Assembly: GCF_026745355.1 (NCBI RefSeq)
Contig: NC_079202.1
Span: 60,704,622-60,768,621 of the forward strand
Direction of reading: 5' to 3'
Source of the DNA: Beta vulgaris subsp. vulgaris
Lineage: Eukaryota; Streptophyta; Magnoliopsida; Caryophyllales; Amaranthaceae
DNA: 64,000 bases
In this document: piece by piece, positions 47,253 through 58,600 of the stretch
How positions within the stretch are numbered: position 1 is the first letter of the stretch
Layout: each line of letters opens with the position of its first letter
Program-made: the position numbers and the translations under genes
Notes under the pieces: generated by a model
The model's database searches: none
Told to the model about the DNA's origin: nothing
What the model saw: only the letters and a program-made list of their open reading frames with translations

Positions 47253-47787
47253 TATAACTGGCTTTTGGATGCAATAATTGAAAATTCCTTTATCTATAAG
47301 AGCATCAAGCCTACAATACCGGTATGTTGTGCTTATACAAAGCATTGGAAGTTAGGAGATGCTACTTTACCTAATGATTGATATGGACATTTCAAACTAA
47401 CTTATTGTAATAATTTAATTTCTATGGTATACTTTTCTAAAAGTTCGTGTGATTTATGCTGTGGAATTCCACTTGAATGACAGTAAGTTGAACTGGTTAA
47501 AGTTACTTTTTTAATAAAGCAAGTTTAGTTTAATTTCTGAAGTTAATTTTAACCATGATCAGATTGATCACTCTGTTCCTGTTATATTTTCATTTGTAGG
47601 TCACTTATGTCGCAACTCGCACCACAACATTTCTTTTAGCTAGGCATTAATGCATCATGGCCTCATGGGTGATGGATTGATGGTCTGTTAAGCACGTTTC
47701 GAGCATATGTACATTGGTAAATTTCATATGCTTCTTAAGATTTTGTGTAACATGCAAATGAAGTGTGATTAGCTGAATACTTAGCGA

Positions 47788-48403
47788 ACATAACTTTTTA
47801 TTAAAAGAGAAATTTTATTAATTGAAGGTCAAACGACATCTACAATAGATATTAAAAAAAACTAAAATATGATTAAACAAGATTAAATCAAATCCGTCTT
47901 TGAAAAACTACAATGAACCAGATCGTACAATACAGCGTTGCTCCCTTGTATTTGCTGAATCAAACCGCTATTGACGAGAAAGTCTATCATTCCGACATAG
48001 TTTGGGAAGAGCATTCTTAATCGAGGCAGGTTAACTGCATCCGAGATTCCAATACCTTAATGTTGAGTCTCGAACTTCAACCAATGAGAATAATTTCTCA
48101 TACCTAAACACAAAAAAAGGCATACTCACAACTCCTATAGGGGAGAGGGAGATCTCCACAACTGAGACTAAAAACTTGTTATTGAGACTAAACACCTCAT
48201 AACAGGGTTTGAAGAAAATCTCATAGAGAGTACTAAAATTCAACAAAACAAGAAAATGAACTAAAAACTGAAATAAAAGGGGAAAAGGAGCTTATGATAG
48301 ATGAAATCATCCATGACAATCCCTAATTGATGAAGAAGGAATAGGGGATGCTAGGGTTTTAGAAAAAGAGAGGGGGAGTGGCTCTCTTTAACCTACATAA
48401 CTT
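47788..48403 (-). mobile_element. Retroposed element with 9-bp TSD, LINE-derived or retrocopy
   Basis: Flanked by identical ACATAACTT at 47788-47796 and 48395-48403. Read on the minus strand, the 598-base body begins with a pyrimidine-rich leader (GCCACTCCCCCTCTCTTTTT then AAAACCCTAGC) and ends TCAATTAATAAAATTTCTCT followed by an A-rich tail. Its 3' end matches the short insertion at 2985-3070, so it belongs to a repeat family. An open frame at 48031-48246 has no recognisable domain. It could be an internally deleted LINE, a non-autonomous LINE derivative or a processed copy of an mRNA. Confidence 0.65.
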
Positions 48404-49129
48404 AATGCAAGGAATCAATGTCAAAAATCAAGAAAATTAGAGTTAGTGTATGTTTATGTAACTCAAGGTCAGATTTGTTAAAGAGAAAATATTAAACTCA
48501 TTAGAGGTATATAATACCAACAATATATGTCTTTGTACTTTTACTTGAAATAATGTGATCATATCTAGTTTGATCTGATTTTGGTTGAAGGTTGAAGAAT
48601 CATCCTATAACAATAACGATAATACAATGATAACATAATTGCATTTTGTAATTGTGAATTTTGGAGATGATTAATTTGACTTAAATTTGAACATTAATTT
48701 TTTTTAAATATGAAAAAAGGATTTAAAGGAATTAAAGCAATTCTAAAGATGTGTTTTCTTCACCTTAATTCTCTTTCTTTATTATCTACATGTTTTGACT
48801 TTCACTTTTGCCAACAAACAACTTTGGCCATTAAACTATCTAACAATAAATAAGTAAATAAAGTAGATATTTTAAAAATATATGTTGAAACGAATTTAAC
48901 ATCTCAGTGACTATGTTTTTCCTTATGCATAAATCACAAATGATGAAAATAATTGAGGGTTTACATCAGTACATAGTCCATACTAGTTAAGGACCTTCAT
49001 CGAGCTATACAAGTGAAATTTGCAAAAATTGAGATGATTCTGTCATGCTCCACTCCACTCCACTCAAAAATTACAGTCCATACTAGCCAAAGGCAGCTTC
49101 ACCTCAGCTGCATGCTCCAACTTCAAAAT
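48404..49129. other. Gene-free region downstream of the chloroplast membrane protein
   Basis: Probably includes that gene's 3' UTR near 49000-49129. The part at about 48770-48960 shares internal words with Stowaway elements (TTTGACTTTCACTTTTGCCA, GAAACGAATTTAACA) but has no clear ends. Confidence 0.5.
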
Positions 49130-52100
49130 TTATTTTCCCCATCTTGATAGAATAAGCAAGCCTATAACTGTAAAACAAGATGTAGCAACAATACCCACCA
49201 CAAGGGAAAAAGCATAAACAAGACTGGGTAGATTCAAAGCTTTTTGGATCTTCCTTAAACCTTTGTCAATAACTGGAGCTAGTGCTGCCGCCCCTGCCAC
49301 TCGAAAGGGTCTTGTGACGTTGTTTCCAGCCCACATCAAGAGAACAATCTGGAATATGAGACTCTCGTGAGGATTCAAAAAGCATTACACACTGTTACAG
49401 TGGATTCATACCAGGTCCTTAACTTCGATAACCAAAATCAGCAGGGTACATGAACATTCACTTGGAACATAAAATTTGCAAAAGCAACTACTGGTAGTGA
49501 GGTGCTATCAGTCGAGATATGACAGTCATGCAGTATAGGAGCCCATGCATAGGGGGCTTCATGATTATGTATATTGGGGTAAAACTAAAATGGGTATCCT
49601 CCTAGATAAAGGGGATCATTGGGGAAAAAGGATGATTGGATTCTAAAATACAATCACTATGTGGGGTTTCATTTTTTTCGATATCAGCCATTAGGGGTGG
49701 TAGAAAAGTTTGATTGATGGATAGATTCTCAGGAGTCAAGTGAAATTAGCAGCATAACAATTCTGAGGAATAATCCAATGAATGATTTTTCAAAGTCTGA
49801 CAGAATTCTAGCATGCCATATTGATTACATTGATGAAGAAGATTAGAGATTCTAGCTCATGATGTAATTTGCAATTCTAAGACATGAATAATCTGAATTT
49901 CGAACTTCTGTATAGTTAGAATTAGCTAAGAAGTAAATCAACGTATGGCCATATATGAAGAATTCTTGAAAGTATGTCAAAGAGTTCAATTTGCTTTGAC
50001 TCTCACTTCAACCGTCCATGGTGTTCCTCTCAGGTAAAACAGGATGGGTTGGCGTTTGTGTTTGGTTTATCAGCATACTTCTCTATTTTCAGGCCATACA
50101 ATGTCAGAAACTAAACTAGTCTATACTACGTCAGAACTCATCTGGCATAGTGAGGAGCTATACCAAACAAGGGAATGTAGAGAGAGATCAAAAGTGAGCA
50201 ACTGGTTTAACCTACAGTCCTAATTAGTAACCTGATTCCCGTTGTACAAAGGTACCAGACATGAACATGTGCCTCACTAGAAGTTTCAGTTCTAGTGTTC
50301 AAATAATTCCTGATTTCAGCTTTCGTTCTCCTGACTTCCTAGTACCTTTTATTTTTGGCAGACTATTTCAGAAACTGTAAATGCGGATCAATTGTTCACT
50401 AGCCACTATGATCGATATTTTGTCTTTTATTATCAAATATAATTACCAACAGAAACTAAAGAAACACTGAAACAAATATTATCAGCGGTCTGTCATAAAC
50501 CTAACAGGGTGACCAGAACTCTGCAAAGGACTCGAGAGATTGAAGAACCTGACCCAAGCTCAGTTATGGCCACAAATATATTCTCTATTTGGGCACGGTG
50601 GATTGAGAACCCGAACGCGATGTTCCTTCTCGTCCCATCTCGAGTGAAGATCTGAAGTAGCAAACTGAAACCTCAACCTTTATAGCAGTAGCGAAAAGTA
50701 GTTATGTAGGACTACTGGTACGAAAATGAAAAACTTCTTCACATTTTCTATGCATGTAGGATAGGTTTTCACTTATTAATATGAGCTTTACTGTTCATGT
50801 AGCACTATAGAAGATTAGAAGTGCAATAAGGATCTAAGTGATGACGCATTAGACTATAAAATCACAATCTTACATAAACTCGTTGAGGAATCAAAAACCC
50901 TGAATACTTCCAAACTACTACTATGTACAAGACAGAGTTGGTAGCTTCTGATCATGTAGTGATGTGTAAAAGAACCACTACATTGTTTCCGAGAAAGCTA
51001 AAATATGGTGTCAGAACACTAAGGGGACGTTTGGTTCATATGGTGGTATGGGTTTGGAATCAAGAATGAAAATCAAGATGGTATAGGTTTGGAACTTGAT
51101 ACATAATATAATGTGTTTGGCTTAATTTGGGAATGAAATGTTTCTTTTATTTTATACCTAGAGGTATTGGTATGAGTCATACCCACCTCCCCACTTGGAT
51201 ATCTAAACCCCATACCTTATGGGTTTGATATATGGGTTTTAAATCTATCTATTTATTAAACAAACACTAGGTATGGGTTTTGCTTATTCGAAACCCATAC
51301 CTCATACCATAATCACATGAACCAAACAACTCCATTAGGAGTATGTTGACAAGCAGGTAAGTAACACTCAACACAAATTCACAACACATCACAAGTCACA
51401 ACATCCTCAACAAGAACTAACACAAATAATTAGTCACACTCCCTATTCAGTTCAACACCCAAACGGGCAAAATCTGAGATAAGATGAAATTCATGAAGAA
51501 GTATGAGTAATAAACAGATATCTTCCAACAGTTCACAAATACAGTTTTCAAAAGTGAGGCTTTTAACATAATTAAACACATTAATTAGAACACAAGCAAT
51601 ACCAAACAAGGGACAGACTAAATAACAAATCTAGTTTAGGAAATACCCCAATTAAAGCGTTGAGATTAGCAGCAGGGTTATTGCCAGTACTCTTCTCATA
51701 ACCAAGGAAAGACATGACAAAGAAAGTGGTGTAAGTGACTCCATCAAACAACCCATAAGCAAGCACAGCTGCTAGTCCAAGCTTTGCTAGTTTTGCACTC
51801 ATTTCTGCTGAATTTGCCTAATTTTCCAAAATTTTCACATAAAGATCAAATCTATAACAACAAATATTGTTTATCAAGCATATAGAAGTAAGTATGAGAT
51901 TTACCTTCCATTTCTGCCAAAATCCCACATTTGTTTGATCCTAAAACAGAATAAACTATGCCATGAAATCAATTTTGGGAAAATAATACACAATGTTAGC
52001 AGCTATAGGAGAGAGAAAGAGAGAAAAAAAAAACCTGTTGTTGTTCTTCAGGAGGGAGAATTTGGTCTGATGAACCAAACCCTTGGGTGCTAGAAGAGGA

Positions 52101-52277
52101 TTTCACATGAAATTTTATTGATTTTGAGAGAATATTGTTAGTGGGTTGTATAAATTTACCAGTAAAATTGGGTTTTTCATTGATTTTTTGAAAGAGGTTG
52201 ATGAATGAAGGTGACAGTTTATGGTTTAGGAGTGGAGTTGAGTGCAGTGGTGAAGCTGTGACACCAGCAGACAACAT
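49130..52277 (-). CDS. Chloroplast membrane protein of unknown function
   Basis: Four exons on the minus strand join in frame, from the start: 52035-52277, 51905-51940, 51647-51817 and 49130-49348, giving 222 aa. The first 60-70 residues are rich in Ser, Thr and Asn with few acidic residues, as in a chloroplast transit peptide. Then comes VGFWQKWK, followed by about three hydrophobic segments: around LGLAAVLAYGLF, around TYTTFFVMSFLGY, and around SLVVGIVATSCFTVIGLLIL near the C-terminus. Conserved-looking words are FDGVTYT, NNPAANLNAL and MWAGNNVTRPFRVAGAAALAP. I recognise the style of a small, conserved plant and algal plastid protein family but cannot name a function. The 2.3-kb last intron holds a Tourist-like MITE. 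Confidence 0.88.
51023..51333. mobile_element. Tourist-like MITE, copy B, in an intron
   Basis: About 311 bp. The ends GGGGACGTTTGGTTCATATG and, inverted, GGAGTTGTTTGGTTCATGTG match the element at 9138-9446, as does the interior (GGTATGGGTTT, ACCCACCTCCCC, CATACCTTATGGGTTT words). Flanks are TAA on the left and TTA on the right, so the target duplication is not exact. Confidence 0.8.
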
Positions 52278-52551
52278 TTCTCTAGAACCCAGATCAACTT
52301 TTTCTTTTCTTTTTTCTTTGGAATACTCAGTTTTTCTTCCAAAATAAGTACTGTACTTTCTTCGGCTAACATATTAGACCACATGTGGTTCTAGACTTCT
52401 AGTTCTGTTAGGGTTGACCTACTGGGCCTAATTATGTTTGGTCTGAGTCTCTAAGGACTAAGATGTTATGTCTTTTGGTTAGTGTGGAGAATTCCATGTT
52501 GTCTTTGTTTCCTCTAATGTGTGCCCAGGGTGGTATGTTAAATTATAAGTA

Positions 52552-52773
52552 CTTTCTTCATTTGAAAATCTTCGAATTTTTTGATTTTTACACTATTTAT
52601 TGATATTTATCGGACGAAATTTTGTAAGTTCAAAATATAAAAAAAAGTTATATAAAATGTGGTTAGATTCAGCTCGATATATAATTTCAAAATATCAGTT
52701 TTATAATTAAAGTTATGTGTTGGAAAAATCTGATTAGATAAATGTTTAAGTATTAATATGAAATGAAGGAAAT
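52552..52773. mobile_element. Decayed Stowaway-like MITE
   Basis: The ends CTTTCTTCATTTGAAAATCT and, inverted, TTTCCTTCATTTCATATTAA follow TA and are partly complementary. It lies about 275 bases upstream of the chloroplast membrane protein start codon. Confidence 0.5.
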
Positions 52774-53219
52774 ATAAATTCATTTTCGAGTACAATAGAA
52801 ATCCAAAGGAAAAATATGTCATCAAAGGTTCTAGTTTGGTAAGCTCTAAAGAAAAAGTTATTTTTTCATAATATTTACATTAATTCAATATAGAAAAATG
52901 ATATTTTATGAATTGTAAAAATGTTATAAATATAGAATGTAAGTGTTGTTGATTGAAATTGTTGGATAAGAGTAGCCCCACATAAGACAATAAGTTAGAT
53001 AAGTTTATTGGAATTGTGCATCTTGATTTAATAATAAGAGATTGTTATTGGTGTAAATTTTAGAGCATCCCATACATAAGGATAATTATGAATGCAAAAG
53101 AGACAAATAAAACCTTATCACACCTAAATATCCTCAATCCTAATTATCATTTTTCTTTATGAAAAAATTTGCTTATCAAAATCTCAATATCAAAGTATCC
53201 AACATATTACAATTATTAA

Positions 53220-53359
53220 GTTTTCACATATTTTTTTTTTGGTGTTGAGAGAGTCACAAGGATAAATGATGTAGATAAGATTTGATCTCAAGTCTTAGAT
53301 ACTACCTCTCCAATACTTTAACCAATTTAGCTAATTGACATCCATATGTTTTCACATAT
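53220..53359 (-). mobile_element. SINE with 12-bp TSD
   Basis: On the minus strand the body 53232-53347 starts ATGGATGTCAATTAGCTAAA, has box A-like TAGCTAAATTGGTTAAAG, box B-like TGAGATCAAATCTTA, and ends in an A run (plus-strand T run 53231-53240). Identical GTTTTCACATAT flanks it at 53220-53231 and 53348-53359. The GGATGTC start is shared with the SINE family at 41189. Confidence 0.85.
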
Positions 53360-53600
53360 ATTGTTCGATAAAAAATTCTAACTTTATACTCCAAAACTTT
53401 AAATATATCAACTTTATTACACTTCCTCCTATTTCTAATAGTTGCACACAAAGGATCTAAAATATTTGCCAATGTACATTTTTCAACAGTAATATATTCG
53501 AATATGCATAAGTCAACATTATAAGTCAATATTGTGAAATTATATAAAGAGGCAAATCTGATAGTATCACATCTATATATACTTTTGATATACATAAATA

Positions 53601-53844
53601 CTACCTCAGTTTCTTTTTAACCTACCCACTTTCCTTTTTGGTCTGTTTTTTAATTCTACACACTATTGTTTTTTCTATTTTTGGTAATATATCACATCTA
53701 CTTTCTCCTATTTTTTTTTCCACTCACCCATGTCATCCACTTTTTAGTTTTTTTTTCTCACTTTTCAATTGATCTCTCATACTTTTGCATTTTCTCCTTG
53801 GTTCTTCCCCAAAATGAAGTGTGTAGATTGATTTGAAACGGAGA
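53601..53844. mobile_element. Stowaway-like MITE
   Basis: Bounded by TA. The ends CTACCTCAGTTTCTTTTTAA and, inverted, ATCTCCGTTTCAAATCAATC both lead into a CTAC.CACTT word. Confidence 0.65.
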
Positions 53845-53903
53845 TAATACATAACACAAGAGGGTCATATAAAAATGTGTATGTCAAAAGTTAATACTTA
53901 ATA

Positions 53904-54163
53904 CTTCCTCCATTTCATAACAACTTTCTCTTTTGTCATCTCATTTTTTAGAAACCCATGCGAAGACAAGTGAGATAGGAAATATAAAGATTGATGTGAT
54001 AAAGAACATACTACCCAATAAAAAAACGGTAAGAAAGATATTACAATTGAAAAAGAACGGAAAATGTATGGTCTTATGGATTAACTATTATAAAGTAAAA
54101 GTAATAAATAGTTTTTTTCAAAATTGTACATTTGAAAATCATAATATTTCGAAATACTAGGAG
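53904..54163. mobile_element. Decayed Stowaway-like MITE
   Basis: The left end CTTCCTCCATTTCATAACAA follows TA. The right end CTCCTAGTATTTCGAAATAT (inverted) is a weaker match. It sits directly upstream of the inferred transcription start of the TIGR01589-domain gene. Confidence 0.45.
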
Positions 54164-55688
54164 TAATTTTCATTTTTTCAACTACTCTCAGTCTCTCACT
54201 ATCATTCTCATCTCCACACTCCATCTCTCTCCTCTGCAGCGTCAAAGCCCCAAAAGACTTTCCTTCTAACTATAACTTCTTTTTTCTTTTGTATTTTTTT
54301 GTATTTTTCATCCTAATCTTTATTTTACCTTCACAATCAATGTCCTTTTTTAACTTTATATATTAACTCAATTTCCCCCAAACTTCCCACAATTTTTATT
54401 TTTCTTTTTATTTTTTGAGTTCTCAATTTCGTTTTCAGCTACTCTTTAAGATTACTATTTTGGGAAACTCAATTCTTCCATCTCGATGTTCTTCTTTCTA
54501 ATATTAGATTTTATTACTCAATATTGAGTTATAAATTTGTCGAAACTTCATCGCTTTTTTCCAGATTAAAAAGCTCTAATTACTCATTATTTACATTTAC
54601 TATCTAAATTTTTGAAGGTTGCAGATATTTTAAGCAATAATTAAGGTAAATTATTACTAGATCTTGTATTGAACTCATCGATAAGCTGAATAGTTGCTAA
54701 TTGGGTTTAATTTGCAGTTTAGTTTGAGTTTTTCTGTTTATGGTACAATTTTCTGCAATATGATTTGAATGAAATTTGTTAACTTTGTGCATTGTTGTTG
54801 TTTAGTTATCTGCTTCAATGTTAGTGTGTAATTAGGGGTGAATTTGATGATTAGTTGTTCCATAATGGTGTTTCTACTTTAATAGATATATGGGTAAATG
54901 TTGTAGCTTTAACTAAGAGTATACTGGGATAATTATGTTTTACACTTGTGAATTACTGATGGCTGGATTTGTTAGTAGAGATTTGAAGGATTGTTTATGT
55001 TCTTTCATACTGTATTATGTAATATAGCAAGAGAGTTGTCGTTTGAAGTTGTTTATTCGTTATGCTGATATTCGTCGAGGATTGATGAACTGTTAGCTTG
55101 AATGGAATCAGTAATGAGACTAATAAGAGTAAAGTTACTAGCTACATTTCAAAGTAATTGGCCATGTTTATCTTATATGATCAAACCTCAGCCTTTGGTT
55201 TACCAATACTTTAAGTATTTTCAGAAGATTATCCCTTTATGGTTGTTAGTTGTTACAATTATATAGTGATATGAAAGGAGGATCAAAGCTAACAAGGTTG
55301 GACTTAAGAAGTCAAATGGTGCCTTCTATTTCGGAAAAGAGGTAGTCGCCTAGTCGGGCGTTATGACTATGGCATGCCATAGAGATCCTTTATGTTAGCA
55401 ATCATGGTCTAAAGTATATGCTCACAAAAGGTCACTGGTATAGTGACATGTAGATATTCCTTCCATTTTCCAAATTTCTTTTAGCTCGTTTATATTGTGT
55501 TTAATGTTCTATAGTATGTTCAATATTATCCAATTGCACATGGACAAAAGTTGTAAAATGGCTGATGTTAATACATTACCAATTTTTGTGTTTCAGCTGC
55601 TGTCTTTCTTATGTTGGTGCCCCTGGATATCGAATAGCACTTGCTTTGTCCAAACAGAACAAGATGTGGCTGTTATATATATAGTGAA

Positions 55689-58600
55689 ATGAAGACCTCA
55701 CCGGTGCGTTTACGTTATTGTTCTATATTATTCTCATATTTGAACGGGAGTGAAACTGAAATGGTTTACATTGTTTGGGTCTGTAAACGTTGATTGTGGT
55801 GCTATGTGTGGTATGTCAAAGTAACAAGCATGCTGCCGTGTACTCCTCTGCTTGCCATCAACCTCTTAAACCTGTACAATTCTGGTTTACCCTATCTTTT
55901 CACTCCACTCTCTCTGTACTTGTGCATTGATATCATTCAGTTCAACTTGTCTGGAGTGTTACATTGTTTGTGTGAATGCACCAAGTCCAACAAACGCGTG
56001 TACTTTATTGTTTAGCATCAGAACTCACCATTGTAAAACCTTGTATCCTTGCCTCTTGGGTGCTGTCTGTCTTTCTAGTGTACTTACCTGGAGGTAAAAT
56101 TATAGGCAGTTCCAAAAATACAAATAAAAATCAAAACATTTATCGACTGTCCCGAATACCACATTGCAGATTTTTGTTTTTGTTAAGCAGTTTCTGCAAG
56201 CATTCCATGAGCAGATATAGAACATCCTTTTTCCTCTTGTTTCTTTTTAGGTCCTTGGAAGAAACAGTATTGGATAAGAAAAGGTTTATGGTATCTGTTT
56301 TGTTTTGCCACTGTCTACTTCTACAAGGGCGACAAGCTCTTGTGTTTTCTAGGCAATTGCTGGAAAGGCTCACAGCAGCTCCCTGAAGCCCTCCTTCAGA
56401 TGTCAGATTATATACTGATATGTACAGTGTTATCTCGACCATTTGATTTTCTTTAATTCTTTTTTTTAATAGATAATATGCCATCATTGTGCAGTTGTCA
56501 AGTTTATATTCGTGCTCTTGTAGCTTTTAGGGTTTATATATTTGGCATTTGTTAGTGATGACCATTAGCACTGGTGCTCTTATTTCGCTATCATGTGATT
56601 CCCTTAGTCTTGAATTGTACATATATGTGCAGGACTCTCAAACCACTCCTGAAAGACAGTCGAACAACCAGGTTTCTCATGAGTCCCAAAGTGACCAACA
56701 AAATAACAACAATCAAGAAGCTCCAGTCCCTGACTCAGGTTCAGCTGCTGTTTCAAGCAACGATGGGCGCAAAGTTTCTCGAGAAGATATTGAACTTGTG
56801 AGGCAAACTGCTTTTGTCCCTTTCTGGTTTCTTTATATTTGGAAGATGTGCCATGTTCATTTGGAAATGTGTGATGATTTGTTGCAGGTCCAGAATTTAA
56901 TAGAACGGTGCTTACAACTGTATATGAATAGAGATGAGGTGGTTAAGACCCTCTTAAATCGTGCAAGGATTGATCCAGGATTCACTACTTTAGGTAGGAT
57001 CTGTGATCAGTTGCAAATTCTCGAAATGCTTACTATGTAAACGAATTCAGTAATGCTTAAAGTAATTGCTGGAGTTATAATGGGAATGAATTAGATTGAC
57101 TGATAGACATGTGTAAATGGTGCTAGAATGACATTTATAACATCATTTCTCATGGATGTTATATAGATTATTCATTTACATGGAAGTTCTTTTATATACC
57201 TTCTGTCAAGGAAATTGTGCACACAAGTAATTGTGAATAAAAATAATAACAACTTTATGCTCAGCTCCCCAATTTTGTGCAGCTGCTTTTTGCTTCCATT
57301 AGCTTCTTCTTCCCTCTTATTGTCTTGCTGCGTGTCTGTGTGTGATCATGTTAGTGATGAGTCCATGACATTTTATTATGTGTCGAAGGAATTGCACGTA
57401 TCAAAATTAAAAAATGTAGAAGAGTTTTGAATTCATTATCTGGTAACCGAACCTGCCTTCTTATGTTGTAGTTCTGATCAGTTTTATTTCGACTCATTTG
57501 ACCAGTATGGCAGAAATTGGAGGAAGAAAATGCTGATTTTTTCAGGGCCTATTACATAAGGCTTAAATTGAAGAAGCAGATTGTTTTATTCAATCATCTT
57601 CTTGAACACCAATATCATCTAATGAAGTATTCCGTACCTCCAAAAGTTCCTTTGGCTCCTATCCAGAATGGAATACATCCTATGCCGGGTAAGATACGTA
57701 AAATGGGACTAGGATCTCAAAGTTAAGTGCATTGTGATTGCTATGTCCTTACTATAATGACAGTTGGGAGCCTTTGTTACAATGCAATCTTCTATTTTAC
57801 TGCTGGAACTGCCTGCCTGGCAACCTATAGCAATGAGACTTTTGCTCCTCTTTCCTATGGACTTAATACGAATCACTTTGAGAGAACACATATGTCTCCA
57901 TGAACATTCTGGAACTTTGCTGTTACGGAGCTTCATTCCTGGGTCCTTTTGATATTCATCTAGTGTCTTATGACTTATGACCTAGTTGGAGATGAGAAGA
58001 CTTTGAGATGTTTGTTTCATACCTTTTGACATCAACCACCTTGTAGCAGAAATCTAGATGTATGCACCCTTACCTTTACCTAGTCTAGATTGGTACAGAG
58101 GTTGAATCTGAATTACCCATTCAAAATCTTTTTTAGAGCAGTGAAAGGAGCCTTCTTCATTTCTTTCTCTAAAATTCTTTGTGTTTGTGAGTGGCTGGAG
58201 CGCCGGATAGTTGTCTATCGGCTGCTTGTGTGTGCTCTAATACTCGCTTTCACTATAAAAAAATTTCCTCCCTCTGTCTTTATTAATACTCTTGTAGGAA
58301 AAGTGAATTTAAACTAAGGGAATATCACATCTGATATTGCTTTGCAGTTCCTTTTTCCTTTTAACCAATCACAATTTGCCATAATTTTTCAAGTGCTCAA
58401 TTATACTTCTTATAGAAAGTTGACGTGTATCTTGGGACATTCTCAAATGGAAGTTTGACTGAAGTTTGAGGATGAAGGGAGTAAAATGTTTTTAAACGTT
58501 GTGCTTTAGGTTTGTAACTTCTAATCGTTTGCACTGCAGTTAACAACTTGCCTATGGGATACCCCGTCCTACAACCACCTCCAATTCCAGCCGCTGGTCA

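Larger units (their letters stand above)
52278..55688. other. Divergent intergenic region and 5' leader of the next gene
   Basis: This lies between two divergent genes and holds both promoters. It contains decayed Stowaway-like MITEs (52552-52773, 53601-53844, 53904-54163) and a SINE (53220-53359). The pyrimidine-rich stretch from about 54180 looks like the first leader exon of the downstream + gene. A leader intron probably ends at TTTGTGTTTCAG (55597), giving a second leader exon that runs into the ATG at 55689. Confidence 0.55.

Noticed and set aside
47157..47381. 74-codon frame with repeated Tyr-Thr-Leu-His-Thr
   Set aside because: Generated by the CACACTA repeat.
58268..58495. Stowaway-like element in an intron of the TIGR01589-domain gene
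   Set aside because: CTCCCTCTGTCTTTATTAAT on the left and GATGAAGGGAGTAA on the right are suggestive, but complementarity stops after about 10 bases.
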